Source: Chitinophagaceae bacterium
GTDB lineage: Bacteria; Bacteroidota; Bacteroidia; Chitinophagales; Chitinophagaceae
Length of the DNA: 64,000 nt
Assembly (NCBI GenBank): GCA_016713085.1
Contig: JADJPV010000006.1
Location: forward strand, 186,001 to 250,000
Reading direction: 5' to 3'
Shown here: piece by piece, positions 1 through 7,595 of the stretch
Layout: each line of letters opens with the position of its first letter
Position numbering within the stretch: the first letter of the stretch is position 1
Notes under the pieces: model-generated
The model's database searches: none
Told to the model about the DNA's origin: nothing
Seen by the model: only the letters and a program-made list of their open reading frames with translations
Translations under genes and position numbers: made by a program

Positions 1-997
1 AAATTCTTGTTTTTTTTATGAAATACTTCCACACAATACTCCCCCCGTACACCCCCTGTAACGGAGCATATCCGATCCTGTCCTTTTTCTGTTTACCCAG
101 GAACCATGCAGCAAAGGCAAAGTGTGCTTTGTAAATGGCTTTCCAGTAGTTGGTATTTCCTGTACTGAGCAGGGTTTTCCATGCTGAGATGGCATCTAAA
201 CAAATCCGCAGGGGCAGCTTCCAGATCAATTGCTCTAAAGGCATGTTGCGGGTGATCATGATGAGGTTATTCCGGAAGTTGAGAAACACTTTCAGCGGGT
301 TACCTGTTGGCAATGTGCCGCCTCCTACATGGTACACCACCGATTGCGGACAAACATAAATAAGATAACCGGTCCGCTGCATCCGCCAGCAAAGATCAAT
401 TTCTTCCTGGTGGGCAAAAAAGAATTCGTCGAACCCACCCAACTCATGATACAGGTCTGCTTTTACAAACATCGCTGCACCGCTTGCCCAAAAGATGGGT
501 GCAACATCATTGTACTGACCATGATCTTTTTCAAGCACATCAAACACCCGGCCTCTTGAAAAGGGATAACCCAATGCATCGATCCATCCTCCTGATGAGC
601 CTGCATATTCAAACATTTCTTTGTTCTGATAAGAAAGGATTTTCGGCTGGCAGGCGGCAACCTTACTGTTGGCTTCCATCAGTTCCACAATGGGTTCAAT
701 CCAACCAGGTTCAACTTCCACATCACTGTTTAAGAGTACATAATAATCTGCTTTGATTTGCTGCAGGAAAAAATTATAGCCTCCTGCGAATCCATAATTC
801 TTGCTGCTGGTAAGGATTTCAACCATTGGAAACTGCTGCTGCAAAAAAGCAACTGAATCATCGGTTGATCCATTATCGGCAATAATAATCCGTTTGTTGA
901 TATAGGTTGATGCAATAACGGAAGGGAGGAACTGTTGCAGGAATTTTTGACCATTCCAGTTTAAAATAACAACAGCAACAGAGGGTTGATGGGACAA
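1..997 (-). CDS. Family 2 glycosyltransferase (3' end beyond window)
   Basis: Reading the minus strand from 997 gives an uninterrupted frame of at least 332 residues that is still open at base 1. It opens with VAVVILNWNG, followed by ADNGSTDDS, LLNSDVEVEP (the DxD-type metal and sugar-nucleotide site) and HQEEIDLCWR (the catalytic-base region). This is the GT-A fold of GT2 enzymes related to rhamnosyl and dTDP-sugar transferases, normally about 330-350 residues, so only a short tail is missing. No ATG precedes the conserved core in this frame. The best start is TTG at 995-997, giving MSHQPSVAVVIL. It probably transfers a sugar in cell-surface polysaccharide synthesis at the inner membrane. 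It is divergent from the histidine kinase. The exact sugar cannot be inferred. Confidence 0.85.
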   Translation of the reverse strand, partial: MSHQPSVAVVILNWNGQKFLQQFLPSVIASTYINKRIIIADNGSTDDSVAFLQQQFPMVEILTSSKNYGFAGGYNFFLQQIKADYYVLLNSDVEVEPGWIEPIVELMEANSKVAACQPKILSYQNKEMFEYAGSSGGWIDALGYPFSRGRVFDVLEKDHGQYNDVAPIFWASGAAMFVKADLYHELGGFDEFFFAHQEEIDLCWRMQRTGYLIYVCPQSVVYHVGGGTLPTGNPLKVFLNFRNNLIMITRNMPLEQLIWKLPLRICLDAISAWKTLLSTGNTNYWKAIYKAHFAFAAWFLGKQKKDRIGYAPLQGVYGGSIVWKYFIKKTRI

Positions 998-1057
998 GTG
1001 TGAAAATATTTTTTCAAAAATAGCTGTTGCCAGCCAAACCTTGTCTAAATTAGGCGC

Positions 1058-2206
1058 ATGCTTTTTCAATATTTTAACTGGCGTACACTTTTAGCACTGA
1101 TTGCTATTGGTATTGTTACAGGAACCATCTTTTATTCCAATTACCTGGCAACACAAATTGCAAAAGATGAACGGGTGAAAGTGGAGCAATGGGTGGAAGC
1201 CGGGAAATTCCTGATCAATGCACCGGTTGATGCGGATACTAAACTGCCTTCCCTGATCCGCAACGAGCAGAAATCGATCCCGATTATTGAAACAGATGAG
1301 AAAGACAGCATCGTCAGTTTTATCAATATTGATTCAGCAAAAGCAGCAGCTGACAAAGATTATGTAAAGAAAAAACTGAAATTGTTTAAAACACAAAATA
1401 CCCCGATCATTCTTGAAGTAAATAAAGAACCGCTGCTCATTAATAAATATTATTACGGTCATTCGCAGCTGCTGCTGCAGGTACAGTACTACCCCATTGT
1501 GCAATTATTTATTGTGGCTTTGTTTATCCTCATCACTCTTTTTTCACTGCAGGCAAGAAACAAATCAACACAAAACCAGGTATGGGCAGGTATGGCCAAG
1601 GAAACAGCACACCAGTTGGGCACGCCTGTTACTTCTTTACAGGGTTGGGTTGAAATGCTGAAAGAAAATGCCGGTAATGAACAGATAGCCACCGAAATTG
1701 AAAAAGATGTGAAACGGTTAAGGCTTGTAAGCGACCGTTTTGGAAAAATTGGCAGCACACCACAGCTTGAACCAAACAATGTGGTGAGGCAGGTGGAAGA
1801 AATGGTGGAGTATATCCGCAAGCGTACAACCGAAAAAGTACATCTCGAAGTAAAAAGGGCACAGGCCGATATGATTGCTTCTATTTCACCTCCCCTGTTC
1901 GACTGGGTAATTGAAAACTTATTAAAGAATGCACTGGATGCAATGGATGGCAAAGGCTCGATTACTGTTGAGATGACGGAAGAAGAACGTACCATCATTA
2001 TTGATGTAACCGATACGGGCAAGGGAATTGCCTTTCAAAATATCAGCCGTGTATTTAAGCCGGGCTTCACCACCAAAAAACGTGGATGGGGATTAGGACT
2101 TTCGCTGAGTAAACGAATTATTGAACAGTATCACAAGGGCCAGCTGTATGTAAAAGAGTCGGAGTTGGGCAAAGGCACTACTTTCAGGATTGTGTTGAAG
2201 AAATAG
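1058..2206 (+). CDS. Membrane sensor histidine kinase
   Basis: A 382-residue protein with one membrane helix at about residues 10-30, an extracytoplasmic sensor stretch of roughly 115 residues, a second helix at about 145-165, and then the kinase core. The H-box reads KETAHQLGTP with the phospho-accepting His near 185. The ATPase domain shows the N-box NLLKNALDAM, the G1 box DTGKGI and the G2 box GWGLGLSLS. It therefore autophosphorylates on His and passes phosphate to a response regulator, which is not in the window. There is no recognizable PAS or HAMP domain, which fits the compact two-helix kinases common in Bacteroidota. The partner and signal are unknown. It lies head to head with the glycosyltransferase. 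Confidence 0.93.
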   Translation: MLFQYFNWRTLLALIAIGIVTGTIFYSNYLATQIAKDERVKVEQWVEAGKFLINAPVDADTKLPSLIRNEQKSIPIIETDEKDSIVSFINIDSAKAAADKDYVKKKLKLFKTQNTPIILEVNKEPLLINKYYYGHSQLLLQVQYYPIVQLFIVALFILITLFSLQARNKSTQNQVWAGMAKETAHQLGTPVTSLQGWVEMLKENAGNEQIATEIEKDVKRLRLVSDRFGKIGSTPQLEPNNVVRQVEEMVEYIRKRTTEKVHLEVKRAQADMIASISPPLFDWVIENLLKNALDAMDGKGSITVEMTEEERTIIIDVTDTGKGIAFQNISRVFKPGFTTKKRGWGLGLSLSKRIIEQYHKGQLYVKESELGKGTTFRIVLKK

Positions 2207-2237
2207 CTGCAAGCCACCCGCTGCAAGCTGCGAGCAA
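2207..2237. repeat. Short GCTGCAAG tandem-like repeat
   Basis: Just after the kinase stop codon the sequence holds two copies of GCTGCAAG about 16 bases apart plus a degenerate GCTGCGAG. Short repeats of this type are seen between Bacteroidota genes. No function can be assigned. Confidence 0.4.
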
Positions 2238-2278
2238 TACAACATCCTAATTTATTTTACCTTTTTTGGTTCTTAAAA

Positions 2279-2286
2279 TAAATTTG
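2279..2286 (+). promoter_or_regulatory. Candidate -7 promoter box for tRNA-Leu
   Basis: TAAATTTG matches the Bacteroidota sigma-factor -7 consensus TAnnTTTG exactly and lies 59 bases upstream of the mature tRNA 5' end. The expected -33 TTTG is not clear; only TTTT occurs about 20 bases upstream. The same octamer precedes the MFS gene at 45162-45169. Confidence 0.4.
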
Positions 2287-2345
2287 ACGGGGTGCGGCAG
2301 GCATTTTACATTTGCTGCCCGCAAGACATGGTGTTGAACCTGCCT

Positions 2346-2429
2346 GCCCGGGTGTTGAAATTGGTAGACAAGCCACTTTGAGGTGGTGGTGTTCGAAAGG
2401 ACGTGCTGGTTCGAATCCAGTCCCGGGCA
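2346..2429 (+). tRNA. tRNA-Leu (anticodon GAG)
   Basis: A complete cloverleaf. The acceptor arms GCCCGGG (2346-2352) and CCCGGGC (2422-2428) pair perfectly. The anticodon stem CCACT/GGTGG closes a 7-base loop TTGAGGT with GAG at positions 34-36, reading CUC/CUU leucine codons. There is a long variable arm, as class II leucine tRNAs have, and a T-loop TTCGAAT. The CCA end is not encoded. A terminator hairpin follows directly. Confidence 0.95.
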
Positions 2430-2434
2430 CGAGT

Positions 2435-2482
2435 AAAACTGAGAAGTCCTGATAGTGAAAGCTATCAGGACTTCTCAGTTTT
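2435..2482 (+). terminator. Rho-independent terminator of tRNA-Leu
   Basis: A perfect 21-bp stem (2435-2455 with 2462-2482), 6-base loop TGAAAG, and a descending arm ending in a T run. It begins six bases after the tRNA discriminator base, so the tRNA is a single-gene transcript. Confidence 0.92.
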
Positions 2483-2552
2483 TGGCATTAACTTCATCGT
2501 CAGTTTTTCAACTGGCTTCTCTGCCAAGCTCACAATCATTAAACTATCTCAT

Positions 2553-2957
2553 ATGGGAAAATTAGCAGAAATTAAAACGAAGCAAACTTCTTCCAGTGTA
2601 GAAGCTTTCATTGAAAGTATCTCCGATGAACAAAAGCGTAAAGACAGTTATGTGATCCTTCAACTGATGGAAAAAGCTACCAAGGAAAAGCCCAAAATGT
2701 GGGGCAGTTCAATGATCGGTTTTGGGAATGTAAGATATAAGAGTCCTACCAGCGGCAGAGAAGTAGACTGGTTCAAAATTGGTTTTGCTCCACGCAAAGC
2801 TAATTTATCCTTACACCTGATTGATCTGACAAGACAGGCCGATGCATTGACTAAATTAGGTAAACACAAAACGGGCATGGGTTGTGTTTATATCAATAAA
2901 CTGGAGGACGTTGATATAAAAGTGCTGGAAAAAATGATCATCGCAGCAGCGAAATAA
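2553..2957 (+). CDS. DUF1801 domain protein
   Basis: 134 residues starting MGKLAEIKTK. The frame is open further upstream through the tRNA terminator, but only the ATG at 2553 leaves the tRNA and its hairpin untouched. The protein shows the DUF1801 (YdhG-like) pattern: an N-terminal helix with ESISDEQKRKDS, MWGSSMIGFG, a central W-F-K-I-G-F strand, and a C-terminal LEKMI helix. The biochemical role of this family is unknown. It sits 12 bases before an SRPBCC gene, a frequent pairing, and probably shares its mRNA. Cytoplasmic, no signal peptide. Confidence 0.85.
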   Translation: MGKLAEIKTKQTSSSVEAFIESISDEQKRKDSYVILQLMEKATKEKPKMWGSSMIGFGNVRYKSPTSGREVDWFKIGFAPRKANLSLHLIDLTRQADALTKLGKHKTGMGCVYINKLEDVDIKVLEKMIIAAAK

Positions 2958-2969
2958 AATAATATACAA

Positions 2970-3437
2970 ATGCAATCAGAAATTATCTCAACAACACCTG
3001 ACTGTGAAATTCGAAGTACAAGAATTGTCAATTTTCCAAGAGAGCTTGTTTATACTGCATGGACCGATCCAAACCATTTAAAAAACTGGTGGGGACCAGC
3101 CGGATTTTCAAATACTTTTAATGAATTTGACTTTCGGGTAGGCGGAAAATGGCGTTTTATCATGCATGGGCCGGACAAAGGAAACTATCACAATGAATGT
3201 GAATTTATAGAAATAGACAACCCGGCTTTGATTGCATGGAAACGTTATTCGAAACCAATTTTCCAGGTAGTTGCAGCATTTGAAGAAACAGCTGCAGATA
3301 AAACAAACATCATTTTCAGAATGCTTTTTACTTCAGCAGATGAGTGCAGCAAGGTGAAAAAATTTGCAGTTGATAAAAACGAAGAAAATTTCGACCGGCT
3401 TGAAGTTGAATTAGCAAAAATGTCTTCATTGAAATAA
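2970..3437 (+). CDS. SRPBCC / AHSA1 domain protein
   Basis: 155 residues with the START-like SRPBCC fold of the Hsp90-activator-homology 1 group. It begins with the ligand-pocket motif FPRELVYTAWTDP, followed by LKNWWGPAGF, then RVGGKWRFIMHGPDG-like and NECEFIEID strands. Members bind small hydrophobic ligands; the substrate is rarely known and cannot be deduced here. It is probably cotranscribed with the DUF1801 gene and ends at a bidirectional terminator shared with the convergent GH5 gene. Confidence 0.88.
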   Translation: MQSEIISTTPDCEIRSTRIVNFPRELVYTAWTDPNHLKNWWGPAGFSNTFNEFDFRVGGKWRFIMHGPDKGNYHNECEFIEIDNPALIAWKRYSKPIFQVVAAFEETAADKTNIIFRMLFTSADECSKVKKFAVDKNEENFDRLEVELAKMSSLK

Positions 3438-3459
3438 AACACATTTACACAATACACAC

Positions 3460-3486
3460 AAAGGCAATTCATTTTGAATTGCCTTT
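3460..3486. terminator. Bidirectional terminator hairpin
   Basis: A 12-bp stem AAAGGCAATTCA / TGAATTGCCTTT with a TTT loop, lying between the convergent SRPBCC (plus) and GH5_2 (minus) genes. It has T-rich ends in both directions, so it can end both transcripts, including the 31-kb mannan operon. Confidence 0.85.
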
Positions 3487-3512
3487 TGTGCTATAAATTT
3501 CTGACTTGTTTT

Positions 3513-4463
3513 TTACTTATAGTTTTTCAAAAACTGCTGTGTAACCCTTCCCCATTCTTTTACATCTTCCAGTTTCCATCCTCCTTTTGATGCAGCTGAT
3601 GGATTTAAGATTGAGCAGGTTTCTTTTTTATCAGAAACAGACCATGCAACCCAGCTCAGTTTCCGCTCATTCATCCAGTCAACAAATGCTTTCCATTCTG
3701 TCTGATCAATTGGTCCATCACCGCTTGCTTCCATTCCTGCACATTCAGAAACAAAAATGGGTAAGCCCTTCTGGATAGCTTCATCTGTACGGTCACGCAG
3801 CCATTTTTTATGTGTGCCGGCATAAAAGTGCATGGTGTACATAAGGTTGTCGAAACCTTTAATGGGATCTGCAGCAGGTAAATGAATATCCTGATCCCAT
3901 TTAGGTGAACCAACCAAAATAATATTATCCGGATCATTGGCACGGATCACTTTAATCAACTCTTCAGAATATGCTTTTACTTCGGCCCATGTTTCATAAT
4001 CAGGTTCATTAAATAATTCATAGATGACATGGGGATTACTGCCGTATTTTTTTGACATTAATGCAAAAAACTCTAGGGCTTCTTTGAGATGTATATTATG
4101 ATCGTGCCAGTCGATGATTACATATACATTTTCTTTGATGCAGGCATCAATTACATTGGTCATTAACTCAACTGAACGTGCAGGACTTTTTAAATAACCA
4201 CTGTCGTTCAGTTCAATACCCATTGAAGCACGGATAACTGTGCTGCGCCAATCAGTAACCAATGTATGCACGGCCCCTTTATTATAAAACCGTGGCCAGA
4301 GATTATGCCAGCCAAAACTCATTCCATGTAATACAACAGGATTACCATGATCATCAACTAACTGTGTTCCTTTTACTTTTAACTGTCCATATGTTTTTAC
4401 CGGTTGTGATTTACCGGCAAAACAAATTGAGCTTAAAAGAATAATCAAGAGTAATTTTTTCAT
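3513..4463 (-). CDS. GH5 (subfamily 2-like) endo-beta-1,4-glucanase
   Basis: 316 residues with signal peptide MKKLLLIILLSSICFAGKSQ. This is a clan GH-A (beta/alpha)8 barrel of the Cel5A type: VLHGMSFGWHNLW near residues 44-56, VIIDWHDHNI near 115-124, the acid/base Glu in YELFNEPD (about E153) and the nucleophile in FVSECAG (about E240). The WHDHN motif is typical of subfamily 2 endoglucanases and suits a glucan backbone, so it may cut xyloglucan or glucomannan. It is the last gene of the operon and overlaps the upstream GH26 gene by 4 bases. Predicted secreted or periplasmic. The substrate preference is an inference. Confidence 0.88.
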   Translation of the reverse strand: MKKLLLIILLSSICFAGKSQPVKTYGQLKVKGTQLVDDHGNPVVLHGMSFGWHNLWPRFYNKGAVHTLVTDWRSTVIRASMGIELNDSGYLKSPARSVELMTNVIDACIKENVYVIIDWHDHNIHLKEALEFFALMSKKYGSNPHVIYELFNEPDYETWAEVKAYSEELIKVIRANDPDNIILVGSPKWDQDIHLPAADPIKGFDNLMYTMHFYAGTHKKWLRDRTDEAIQKGLPIFVSECAGMEASGDGPIDQTEWKAFVDWMNERKLSWVAWSVSDKKETCSILNPSAASKGGWKLEDVKEWGRVTQQFLKNYK

Positions 4464-5584
4464 CGTTTATATATTTTTTTCAGATCCTTTTCAAACAGTG
4501 TATATGGATCGTTATGAAATTGAAGAAAATTTTGTTCTGAAACATGCCCCGGGAAGGGTGCATAATAATGTGTCGGGCTTTTGCTGTCGTTCCGCCACAC
4601 CAGTACATAACACAACTTTAGTTTACTTCGTTGCAGTGTTGCCAGCAGTTTATCTGTCCACCAGTCAGTATCAGGAATTGACTCAAGGCCTGTTTCGGTA
4701 AAGGCAGCAAGCTTCCTTGATTTGATGGCGAAATCAGAAACGATCTTTAATTTCTGATAACCGGAATCGAGATTGTATTTCCCATAGCGGCCAAAATTGC
4801 CGTAGTTATCCATGCCAACCATATCAACATATGTATTACCCGGATAACGTTCCAGGTATTCTTCTTCCGTTGTAAATGTATTATCAGGCGAAAATGCATA
4901 AATGAAATTATGCACCTGCAATGAATCACGCAGGTAAGTAACTGTAAAACGCCAGAGGGTTTTAAACTCATCAACCGTACAATGACTTTTACCCCACCAG
5001 AACCAGTCACCATCAAATTCGTGATAAGGACGAAAGATCATTGGGACAGCCTTTCCATCATTGCCTTTCACTGATTTTGCCAGCTCAGCAATTGTTCTGA
5101 GAATCGTTTTATACTGCTCATGATGCGTTCCACCCGGAACAATATTTTTTACAGCAGCAGCAACGGCTGAATCATTCCAGTAGAAAGATGTTGGGGTAAC
5201 AGGATTATTAAAATGCCAGGAAACAGTTGTTACTCCTCCCCTGTTGTAAGTATCTGCAATATTTTTACGCAGAGAAGCTTTTTCTTTTTCAATCATATTC
5301 TCAGGCCGGCCTGATAAACCGCTGAAGTCAACACCAATTACTGCAGGATGTGAACCTGTTACTGATTTTACATCACTTCTGTTTTCATCACCAACCCATC
5401 CATGCCCGTATTGAGTTGCATGCTGATGACCGAACAGGATATACTTTTGTGAAAGCTTATGTAAATTATTAAACAATGCTTTTGTTTCTTTTGTTGCCAA
5501 CGGATCAATCAACTGTATTTTCTTTTGGGAAAAAGAAGCAGTTGAAAAACCAAGCACTACTAAGAAAGAAAGTATCAGTTTCAT
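4460..5584 (-). CDS. GH26 endo-beta-1,4-mannanase (first copy)
   Basis: 374 residues with a type I signal peptide ending near SFSQ. GH26 hallmarks are FGHQHATQYG (51-60), the acid/base Glu in FRPYHEFDGDWFWWG (about E189) and the nucleophile in AFTETGLES (about E297), with the conserved ERYPGN between them. The family hydrolyses beta-1,4-mannosidic bonds in mannan, glucomannan and galactomannan. With no lipobox it is probably periplasmic or released, unlike the lipoprotein GH26 at 25939-27098. The two GH26s could thus split surface and periplasmic work. It lies 4 bases after the GH97 gene and overlaps GH5_2 by 4. Confidence 0.92.
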   Translation of the reverse strand: MKLILSFLVVLGFSTASFSQKKIQLIDPLATKETKALFNNLHKLSQKYILFGHQHATQYGHGWVGDENRSDVKSVTGSHPAVIGVDFSGLSGRPENMIEKEKASLRKNIADTYNRGGVTTVSWHFNNPVTPTSFYWNDSAVAAAVKNIVPGGTHHEQYKTILRTIAELAKSVKGNDGKAVPMIFRPYHEFDGDWFWWGKSHCTVDEFKTLWRFTVTYLRDSLQVHNFIYAFSPDNTFTTEEEYLERYPGNTYVDMVGMDNYGNFGRYGKYNLDSGYQKLKIVSDFAIKSRKLAAFTETGLESIPDTDWWTDKLLATLQRSKLKLCYVLVWRNDSKSPTHYYAPFPGHVSEQNFLQFHNDPYTLFEKDLKKIYKR

Positions 5585-5588
5585 GTTT

Positions 5589-7566
5589 TTACTTTTTTGT
5601 TATACGCATTGCAAAACCACCGCCGGGAGCAAGATAGATCTTCATTTTTGTTGAGACAGTAATGCTGCTGGTTACTTTTTTATAATCTGTTGCATCCCTG
5701 TCGGCATTTAACCCATCAGCAAAAACAACTGCTTCATAATTTCCCCTCACCTAAAAAAAGAAAAATCAATTGTAAGATCCCTTTCATTCCAGTTGGTCAT
5801 TGCACCCACATACCAGCTGTTTTCTTTTTTCCGGGCTATTGCAACATACTCTCCCAATTTTCCATCCAACGCAACTGTTTCATCAAATACAGTAGGTACA
5901 CCTGCAATAAAATCTGTACACTCCTGTTCTTTCATATATGCAGTGGGGTTATCGGCCAGCATTTGTAAAGGTGCTTCAAATATTACATACATGGCCAACT
6001 GGTGACAACGTGTACCCTGACTCATGGGCAGTGAATGCAGCGGCCTGAAATATGGTTTGGTTGCATTCCGCATGGCACCGGGTGTATAATCCATTGGCCC
6101 TGCAATCATACGGATGAAAGGAATCATTACATCATATTCCGGCACATCATCATTGGGTGTCCATTTATTATTCTCCAATCCTTTCACTCCTTCAAAATTT
6201 ACTACGTTGGGATAAGTTCTTTGTAAACCTGTTGGTTTAAACATACCATGATAGTCGATGATGAGTTTATACTCTGCAGCTTTTTTGCAATGGCAAACAA
6301 AGATGAAACCATTGGCTGATCATCCCTGTCCATAAAATCAATCTTAAAACCTTTTACACCCATGGCTGCATACTTACTGAAAGCTTCGTCCATTTTTTGA
6401 TCAACTGCATACCAGCCGGCCCATAAAATGACCCCTACATTTTTTTGTTTACCATAGTCAATGATCTCTTTTAAATTCATTTTGCCTGATACTTTCATGA
6501 GATCCAAGTCATCGCTCCATCCTTCATCAAGAATGATGTATTCTAATTTATTGGCAGCAGCAAAATCGACATAGTACTTATAAGTTTCGGTGTTAATTCC
6601 TGCTCTGAAATCAACATGAGAAATATTCCAGTCATTCCACCAGTCCCATGCAACTTTGCCCGGCTTTATCCAACTCTCATCTGCAATTCGGGAAGGGGCA
6701 GATAATTTTTGTACCATATCATTATTGAGTAAAGCAGCATCATTATCACTGATAACAACTGCACGCCATGGAAAATTTCTGTTTCCATTTACTTTAGCAA
6801 TATAATCAGCTCTTTTACTTACCATCGTATTCAGTTTGTTGTAGCCTCCCTGGAAAAACTCCAGTGGATAAGGAGCAAATACTCCTTTCAATCCATTGTT
6901 TGAATTACTGTTTACAAACATGCCCGGGTAATCTTCCAGGTCTGCTTCTAAAATAACTGCTTTCTTTTTCCCCTCATTAATCAGTACAGGTAAAAAGCCA
7001 ATCGTATCTGTATATACTTTTGAAACAGTTTGTTTTGTGTACAATGCTTCGTACGACTGAATGTATTGTTCTGTACCACGCAGGTCACGCACATAAGGAA
7101 TAAGTGTTGCATAGTCTTCATTAAAATTAAACTCAGCCTGTTCTGAAAAAACAGTGATCATCCCTTTTTTCTTTGTGAAAAAACGATAAGCAACTCCATC
7201 ATTGTATGCCCTTACAATAATTCCATAATCAGACTTGCATGTAATTGTAAGCTGGTTATACTGATCAATCACCGATTTCTTTTTATACAACAGTGTATTA
7301 AAGGAAGTATTAACAGAAACCGTCTTTACTGAAATCACTTTTACGTTGCGACCCAATACTTCGCCATTATCTATTGTAAGTGAAATGATGGATGGCGCAA
7401 TAATAAGATCAGCTTCATGTTTTACTGACCAGCTCAATGCAGTACCGGCTTCGATTGTTACATCAATCTTGTTGTCGGGTGATGTAACATGATATACTTT
7501 TTGCTGCTGAGCAAGCAGGGTTACTGAACTGAATACTGATACCAGTATGATGATTACCTTTTTCAT
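5589..7566 (-). CDS. GH97 alpha-galactosidase-like enzyme (frameshifted as read)
   Basis: Signal peptide MKKVIIILVSVFSSVTLLAQ, then the GH97 N-terminal beta-sandwich, the barrel with LDEGWSDDLDL, KGFKIDFMDRDDQPM and DYHGMFKPTGLQRTYPN, and the C-terminal sandwich ending FAMRITKK. The KIDFMDRDDQ segment resembles the retaining GH97 alpha-galactosidase branch. Such an enzyme would strip galactose from galactomannan or galactoglucomannan in the periplasm. As read, the frame breaks three times: one base short in the T6 run at 6281-6286, and one base long in both the A7 run at 5753-5759 and the T3 run at 5740-5742. Repair gives 658 residues, the normal family length. It is probably intact in the organism. 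Confidence 0.87.
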
Positions 7567-7595
7567 AAGCGATAAATACTAATTTGTTCCTTGAA

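Noticed and set aside
2403..2552. Upstream extension of the DUF1801 gene through the tRNA and terminator
   Set aside because: The frame is open, but it translates the tRNA 3' half and a perfect terminator. The ATG at 2553 begins the conserved domain.
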